64,000 bases of DNA, from positions 2,422,001-2,486,000 of the forward strand of contig NC_064229.1 of NCBI RefSeq assembly GCF_023101765.2, in the 5' to 3' direction. This DNA is from Spodoptera frugiperda. Lineage: Eukaryota; Arthropoda; Insecta; Lepidoptera; Noctuidae. The notes under the pieces were generated by a model. The model did no database searches, was not told the origin of the DNA, and worked only from the letters and a program-made list of their open reading frames with translations. The position numbers and the translations under genes were made by a program. This document shows, one piece after another, positions 49,401-58,400 of the stretch. Position 1 is the first letter of the stretch, and the number at the start of each line of letters is the position of its first letter.

Positions 49401-52400
49401 TTGGCGGTGCTCAGCCCACGCAGGGCACACCGCCACCGTATGTTCTACCGTGTCCTCCGGGCGGTCCTCACAGTGATGACACCCGGGCGTTTCCTCCCGC
49501 CCAATAAGGAACAGGAACCTACCGAAACTCCCATGTCCGGTAAGCACCTGCGTCAGGCGGTAGGTGAGGACGCCGTGGCGCCTCTCTAGCCACTCCTCAA
49601 AGAGGGGACTTACCGCTGCGATGACAGCGAGCCCAAATTTATTAACAAAATTATTGTTTCAGTCTCTAAAAGGCGAGAGGTACCGGCTAAGCGTGGTGGT
49701 GGAAGAGCTGAAGAATGCGTCCACCACGGACTACAAGACAGCACTGCTGGCCTTCATCAACTGCCTCATCATCTCAGCACCACGGCTACCTGACAGGATC
49801 CGCGTCAGGAATGAGTTTATTGGTAAGTGCTTCATTGTAAGCCGCATCATTACTTACCATCAGGCGCGTATAGCGGTTAAACGTCGACCCATCAAATATA
49901 AAAAAAAAAGTTTTGTGTTCTATTTATAGCCTGAAGGCTTAGTACGAATTTGTTTTACGTTTAAAGAGAGTGAGTGACTGGAGTGCGTTCGGCGCTTTGA
50001 TTAGTTACTTTATTCGAGCCGGCCAATCAAGACTACTGAACGCGCTCTCGTTTCGATGTTGTTAAACGTAAAGCAAACTCGCACTAAGGGTACTGATTAA
50101 ATGGTGAAAAGTGAAACTGAGACCCAAGAAACTTATGATTTAATTAGTGTTCGTTTTCAGAATTTCAGTCATGAATCTAATATGTGTATTTATGTTTACA
50201 GGACTGGGTCTTCTGCCGACATTAAATAACTTAAGGTAAGCATAGAAATTATCTTTCTATTTTATATAAGTTAATAAATATCACTGATTTAGCACTACAT
50301 CATAACATATTGGTCACAATTATAAATACACCCGAAGGAAAGAAAATATCACTTAAACAAAAACATATTAAACATGATTACCGACTTGTAAACTCATTTC
50401 CTTGGAACTTACAAAGTAAAGTCACCTACTTGAAACAAAACTATAAAATCCCTTTAAGGCTTTAAGTACCGTTATCTCATTATAAACCTTCCCACAAAGG
50501 ATACATAAAGGATATAATAATAAACATATAAGGAGCTACAATACATAATAATAAATAATAATATTAACATATATTTATCTCGACGAGCAGTGTGCAAAAG
50601 TTATAAATCTACTATGTTGAATGAAGTCAAACTAGAAATTATATTCTGCCGTATATAGCTAACTTGGTCTTATATGTAAAGTTGTATGTAATCTGACTAG
50701 CTTAAGGCCGCGGCTTTGGATGCTTAACTTGTTCATTTAAATAACAGGAACTTAAATAGTGGTAGGTATATTATTTTTAAATACTGTGTAGCTTGTAGGT
50801 ACATGAATCATTTTTTAAGCCTCTATACTTAGGTTTTTATTAGGGCTTATATTTTTTTATGTTATGGTTAAATGAGCAGATGGGTCAGCTGATGGTAAGC
50901 AATCACCGCCGCCCATGTACACTCGAAACACCAGAAGCGTTAAAAGTGCGTTGCCGGCCTTTTGGGGGTTAGAAATTTAAGGGTTGTTGGGGAATCAGGT
51001 ATTGGGAAGATTGGAAAAGGGGGTAATTGGGCCACCGGTAACCTAACATAGTCTAAGCGTTGTTTCACGTCGGTTTTCTGTGAGGCTGTGGTAGCACTCC
51101 GGTCGAGCCGGCCCATTCGTACCGAAGCATGGCTCTCCCACACTTATTTACATGGTTAATAAATAGCACCAAAAAGTAATGTGGACCAGGGTTTGAACAT
51201 ATCATAAACCTGATTCTATTAGAAAAATATTAATGATTCACCATACTTACCATTTTGTATTTCTGCTCTCCTTGGGATTTTGGTTTCGTTTTTAAATACA
51301 ACACAACACAACATTTTTACATTTATTTTTTAATAATTACAGAATTAACTTCGGTATCTTAAATTTGAATATTATTGAAAACAAATAATATCGATCAATA
51401 CCCCTATTTTAGTATAACACCATCGACAAATGTTTTTGTCCGTCATGCTCGATCGAACTCGGTAATTTTATAGCCAGAACAAAAAACTGTTTGATACGTT
51501 TTTGTTTTTTGTTAAACGTTATTTAGTTGTTATAATATAGTTATTTATTGTGTTTTGTTAGTTATGTTTTAAATTAAGCAATTTGTCGATCGATGCGATA
51601 AATTGTGAACAACTGTCATTTTGTTTATTTATGGTTTATTACTTGGGAATAATAATGTAAATAATAGTACAAATTCTTGAGTTCGATTTCCGGTTGAACT
51701 AATTGTTAATTGGATACATAGACGGTAAATGATAATAAAGAGTCTGAAACATGTCAGCGATTCTTGGGTAAAGCAAATATTTTAGCGCATTATTTGTTAA
51801 ATTCTTATTACAAACGATACGACCTTCAAGTCTCACGTCTTGTAACTCCTCTAGGGTTGCGGGTGTCCATAGGCGGCGCTGATGGCTTACAAACGGGTGT
51901 CCCGTCTGCTCGTTTGCCACCTTTTCCATAAAAAAAACAATGTGGAATTATGACATTAGACAAGGAGTTTCCTTAGAACAAAAGCGTGATTGTATACAAG
52001 CATATTCTTCAGTGCACATACGAAAAGAGAATTAATATTAATATTATCTCATCCAAATAACACGCTACCAACAATCTCTTAAAAGCTCTATTTAACAAAT
52101 AAAACACTCATTACTCATACTAGATACTACCTACATTATATTTAAATTTTATTACATGCAATCGTTCTGTAATTAGTGCAAAAACAAGCAGAACATGTCC
52201 TTAGCCGCCATTAAATTAATCGCGGGCTTTAGGAGGGCAAAAACTCCTCGCAATCGAGTTGACTTCATGTATCGACACTGTGAGACACTGTGTTTGGTTG
52301 AAGCTAAAGGTATAAAGTTGATAAAGGTCTAAAGAAAGAGGCTAAAGTAAGTAATAATAATTATGTGTACCGTAATTGAGGAAGATTATAAAAGAAAATA

Positions 52401-55400
52401 AAGAAAAATTTGAGCTGTCATCACGCCGAAAGTTTAGTCTAATTAAACACACTTTATGTTTTAATTATACACAAAAACACTTAAGTAAACTATTAATTAA
52501 AGCTTTGATTTTATACAAAATATAAAATCTCAACAATAACGTATAAAATATTTCATTTCTTAAAATAAACAATATTCAATTTCACACATAACCTAAAAAG
52601 TAATTTTAATCCAAACAACTTACATCTTAAAGAACCCTTACACAAAAAGTACCACCAAAACCACAACGTAGGTACTTAGTTGAAAAACCGAACTTGAAGT
52701 GTGCGTAGGCGCATCTTTTGGTCGACTGTCCGGTCCTAATATGGCGCTGTATAATACCACTCGTTAAAATATTAGCCACGGATAAGTGACTACACTAAGT
52801 TAACCGGTTCATGATTATGCTTAGCTGATTCAGCTAAGTTAGTAACTTAGAAATGTTTATTTTAAGATACTCGTGTGTCATCAAGAAGGCAGACCAAGAA
52901 TTCACCATTAAGTTTTAATTGGTCACATTGAGTAGTCTTCTAAACTCCGTTAACTAAGTTATGGCAAAGAAACAGTTCACACGTTGAATTTGTTGGAAAG
53001 TCCTAGATAAAAATAAAATAAAGCTTCTAGCATAGTCGTGTAAAACTTTTTCTTTTCGCTCATTACACAATTTAAGTGCGTTTAAGACAATCCGCTTATG
53101 TAATTAAACAGATAACTTATTTACTTATTCAATATACAAAAATCTCAACTAGATCTCTTTGCCTTTTCCACTTACAATCCCAAACCGAAGTGGATTACGT
53201 ACGTCTAAAGTACAAAACTTAAAGTTTACAGTGTAACTGCCAAGAGGCACTTGCCATGATCTCAAACTCCACATTAAATTGCCTCGAGCCAAAGTTTCTA
53301 TACTTTCCCTCAAAACCATATTTTTGCACTCGATCCGTGAGAACTACTTGATCTGAACGAGTAGGCTATTGATTAAATTATCGAGTGATTGCGTCATACT
53401 GTGTAAACTACTCGAGCTATTGTTGTAGGTGTCGAGTATTGTTGACCAAAACTGTGGAAAGAAAACGAAAGTTTTGCTAGTATACTGAATGTTTATTTTG
53501 CTTAAGTTTACTTACTAGTGAAACTTAATTAAAACTTTGAAATGTGTTAATTTTTTCCAATTTGGGCTAGAATGTTTTGATAAATAAATATAAGACTTGA
53601 TCAACAATTAATATATACACAAAAGTTAATATTGAGCGATAATATTTTGAAGTTATAGGATAAACGTTAATCTAAGTTTAAAATGCATTACCCGTTAGAA
53701 TGTACGATAGTGCTAAAACTAACAATAAAAAAATATGATTAAAAACGATTATATTCTTTTCCAGACATGAGGCAGCCAGTCACCCAGACCTGGGCGTGCA
53801 GCTGGACGTGTTCGAGGAACAGAGGGAGAGTGATGAGGCCCAGGGTCCCGGAGGTATCAACCTCAACTCGCATTTGGATGTTTTCTATGCGATACTCAAA
53901 CAGGTAAACATTTTTCACCAAAGGTAGATAGCAGAAAGACCTATTTGCAACTTAAATAATAGCAAAGAGACTTACAATCTCCAATCCCTCTTTCAGGTAG
54001 CGGATACTCCACAAGAGATCCCATTCCTGAGCATCCTGCAGCATCTCCTAAGGATAGACCCCAAGGAGCCAGTGAGTGACATCGTGTGGGACACAGCAGA
54101 GACACTGGTCCACCGTGCCACGCTCTTGGAGACCAGGGAAGATGCTGCCAAGCTGCTCAGAGCACCTAGTGTACAGGTTCGTATTTGAAAACATTTCTTT
54201 GCTTAATTCTCCAATGATATGTCCTTCATTGTTCAAATTAAAGATATTTCATAAGCATCAGATTTTTATAATATTACTTATATATTCACAAACATTTTTT
54301 CATTTCAGGCAAAGGTGGGCTGTACCTGCCAACACCGTGATATCTCCGCTGGTGGCAGAAAGCAGAGTCTGCAGCGAGCACTATCACCACCGCCGCCACC
54401 ACCTCCTCCTGCAATGGCAGGTAAGCTGACAGACCTTGGTTACCATATAATCATTCAAAAACTTAACAATAATATTTCGCTTCAACCAAAGCCCGAGAAT
54501 CATTCTCAAGACCAACGAAACGAAGAAGATGAAAACAGCTTCTCAATCTTTTCTATTTTATGTTCCAGGACCACCACCCCCTCCCGCCCCGCTACCCCCA
54601 CCGCCCCCAGGCGGTCCCCCACCCCCACCAGTCCCACCGCCAAACTGCCCACCATCACCGCCAGCGCCAGCACTGGACATCAAACTGCCGCAGCAGGAAA
54701 CTCCTATACCGAAGACAAAGATGAAAACTATAAATTGGAATAAAATTCCTAATAACAAAGTAAGTTTTAAAAGCTTTTGACGAGACTTTAAACTAAATAA
54801 ATGCTTAAGATCTACAAAGAGATTATTTCTGCTTGTAATTCAAAATGACTATCTGCTAATAATGTTCTTCACAATTTTCCAGGTCATTGGTCAAAACAAC
54901 ATTTGGTCGCTGGTAGCATCGAGTCACAAACACTCACCGAAGGCAGACTTGGACTGGACGGAGATCGAAGGCCTCTTCTGTCAACAGGTTAGTTTCGTGA
55001 ACACCATACAATTCCAGGATGGAAAGACAGAATAAGATCTTATCTGTTCCCAAATGGCATCACAATCTTTGCAACATTATCATCACTGCCATCTTCACAT
55101 TTCCTTCATTAAATTTAGACCTCTCCATTAGCATTATTTTAACAATATTATTATTCTTTCAGATACAACCAACAGGATCTGCCGGCTCCTCACCTAGGCT
55201 AGGAAGAAGTCCCATCTGCGATAGCTCTGGTGAGAGAAAGCCGCGCAAAGAATCTTCTGAAATCACACTTCTGGACGGCAAGAGGAGTCTCAATGTTAAT
55301 ATATTTTTGAAGCAGTTTAGGAGGTAAAATATGAACATATAGGAGTATACAACTTTTTTTATTACACAACAGTATTTGATACTAAAACTACTTCTTTATT

Positions 55401-58400
55401 ACAGTTCTAATGAAGACATAATTCAATTAATTCGCGAGGGTGCTCATGACGACATCGGTACAGAGAAACTGCGTGGTCTTCTCAAGATCTTACCTGAGAT
55501 AGACGAATCTGAGATGCTCAAGGCATTCACCGGTGACGTCACTAAATTGGGAACAGCTGAGAAATTCTTATTACAACTTATACAACTTCCCAAGTAAGTG
55601 GTCTTTTCGGTCTACTCTTTCGTATTTACAGTCTACTCAGTAGACCGATAAAATATCTAACAATTCAGTACTATTTGTAATACTTTTTCTATGGTGTATT
55701 ATTTGTCTAATAATTTTATTGTTTTTTACAGCTACAAACTGCGAATTGAATGTATGCTCCTAAAAGAAGAATGGGCGTCAACATCAGGGTACTTGGAGAG
55801 TGCCATCAACGCCATTCTGGTGGCTGGTGATGATCTAATGTCTTCAAGAGCTCTACAGGTAATATATTGAAGATATATATCTTCTATAGGTATTTCAGAT
55901 AGTAGTTAGTACTTAAAATTTGATTTATGACTTTTATACTGCTATTGTTAATCAAGGTACAAAACTCTTAATAAAATTTATTTCTCTTTCTAGGAGGTGC
56001 TATACATAGCGCTAATTGCGGGTAACTTCCTGAACGCTGGTGGTTACGCCGGAGGAGCGGCAGGAGTCAAGCTATCCTCCCTGCAAAAGCTACCAGACAT
56101 CAGGGCTAACAAACCTGGCATGACGCTCATGCACTATGTCGCTATGGTAAGTAAAAATTACCTATGTTCCTTACTTTAAGCCCTTTATTTTATAGAGTGA
56201 CTAAGAATAAATTACAATTACTTGTCAATAAAAAATATTTTGGTATACTAAATCAGCTTTTCTGTCCCAAACAGCAAGCTGAACGCAAGAACAAAGAACT
56301 GATTCATTTCGCGGATGATACGCGAGTGCTGGAAGAGGCTGCAAAGGCCACTGTAGAACAGCTGCACAACGAGATCAAGACCCTGGCCAACAGGATACAA
56401 GGCTTGAAGAAGGAGATCCAGATGCCAAATACGCAGCAGGATATTAAACAGCAGATGGGAGATTTCTTGCAGGTTAGTTCACAGAGTCCATTAATTTGGA
56501 AGAATTTGGATACCATGCAATGTTTTGATAAGGTGGAGAGTCTTCAAAGGTTCTAATGAAATGTACATTATTCTAGGTGGCTGAACAAGAGGTGTCAGCT
56601 CTCGACAAAGATATGGAGGAGGTCGAAAGCATTAGGAAACAACTTGCTGAATTCTTCTGCGAAGACCCCGTGTCGTTTAAGTTAGAGGAATGTTTCAAGG
56701 TAAGACAAATTCTGTTTTAATGAGAGATGCGATTGAGATGCAATAAAATGCTTGTGACATGACTTCAGTCTAAGTTTAAGTAAATTTTGTCAAAGGTGTA
56801 ATAATGGTCTTCTGAATAATCTGTAATAATGTTTTCTTTATTTCCAGTTGTTCGTATGGTTCTGCAGCAAGTTCAGGTCTGCTGTGAGCGACAATGAGAG
56901 GCGGCGAGCTAATGAAGAACAAGCCGCTGCCAGAAGACGTGCCAGGGACATGGCTGCCGCCAGGGTTAAAACCGGTAAGCAGATATATCTTCTACAATTG
57001 CATATACACGGTGTAACAAAAAGGTATACATATGAAGTTTATTAAGTTTGTCATTTGGAAATCAATGAAAATATACTTAAACTCATGCTACTTCCGCGCG
57101 GTTTTTCCCGCTCTGCTTAGCTCCTATTGGTCATTGCGTGATGTTTTACAGCCTATAGCCTTTGTCGATAAATGCACTATTCAACACAAGAAATGAATTA
57201 TTCAAATCGGACCAGTAGTTCCGGAGATTAGCTGAAACTTTGTTTAGAAATTCTATTCAAACAAACAAACTCTTCAGCTTTACAATATTAGTATACCCTG
57301 TATAAAAACCATTCACAGAACATTATTTGTCTTCTTTGCAATGTGCAACAAGTATTATTTTCTATCAATGCAGGAACGAGCAGTGTCAGCAGTACACCTG
57401 TATCTGAATGCGAGTCTCTCATGGAGTCGCTGCTGCTGGACATCAGGAACGGACTGGGCAGGAGATCGCTCAGGAAACCTCATGACCCATCTCCTTCACC
57501 TGGTCAGTTTATTTCTATAGTTCGATAGATTTCGAAAAGACTTAAACATCTGGCATCCCGTAATAATGGACTTTTGTAAACCCACTTTCAATTTCTGTGA
57601 TCTTTTCTGCATATTTTATCATTTATTATATCATTGATTAAATATCTCTTTCTTCTTCCAGATGTAACCCCAACCGGTAGCTTACGTCGCAGAAGCAGGG
57701 CTAGTCCTGGTGATGATGAGGAAGGCTTGCTGGAGTTCCTCCGTCATTCCTCACCAGCTGCTAATGATCTACGCGAGAGGAGTGCTTGGGGTAGTCTCGG
57801 TAAGATTATCTGGTTAATTTATTCAATCACAGCTTTGATTTTTTGTGATCATGACAGGAGCAAATAACAATTCGATTTGATTATGCTGATGTTCAATGTA
57901 TTTATTCTATTGTTTCCTTGTTCAGATCGTTCGTGGTCTCGCCGCGGCGCTGCCCGCGCTCGCTTGGAGATCCCGGAGAGTGCACGCGAGCGACCCCCCT
58001 CCCCGCGCGCCCCGCACGCCCCCTCCACCCCCACCCCGCCTGCGCCTGTCTCGCCTGCACCTGCCTCGCCTGAGACAGCGCCCGCTAAGCCCAAGTATGT
58101 ACAAAATTCAACTACGTATGTATATATGTTTCGTCTATTAATTTTTATTATATATCGTTGTTTTACTTTTATTTAGCACCCACTGTTTTATGATTAGAAT
58201 GCATCACCAGTGTTTCCGTGCCCTACCGAATGGCAATAGGGCTTTCTAATATCATACTTTAATGCTACTAAACTTAAAACTGTAATTATGTTAGTTGTTA
58301 TTAAGTTTGTATCTTGTGTGTGTAGGGAGTGGCGGCAGAAGATCGAGTCGTGGCTGCGCGCGAGCAGCCAGGAGGACGCGCGCCCGCGCACGCGCACCAT

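Larger units (their letters stand above)
50236..53764 (+). other. form3: Formin intron 5 (3.5 kb)
   Basis: This is the longest intron within the securely placed exons. It contains two family A pieces (50859, 51838) and otherwise AT-rich unique-looking sequence with no exon-like frame. Confidence 0.7.

Noticed and set aside
54421..54568. Intron 8 retention read as a longer FH1 protein
   Set aside because: The intron has no stop in the exon 8 frame but is 148 bases long, so retention shifts exon 9 out of frame and destroys FH2.
54558..54758. Gly-rich antisense ORF
   Set aside because: Complement of the proline-rich FH1 exon.
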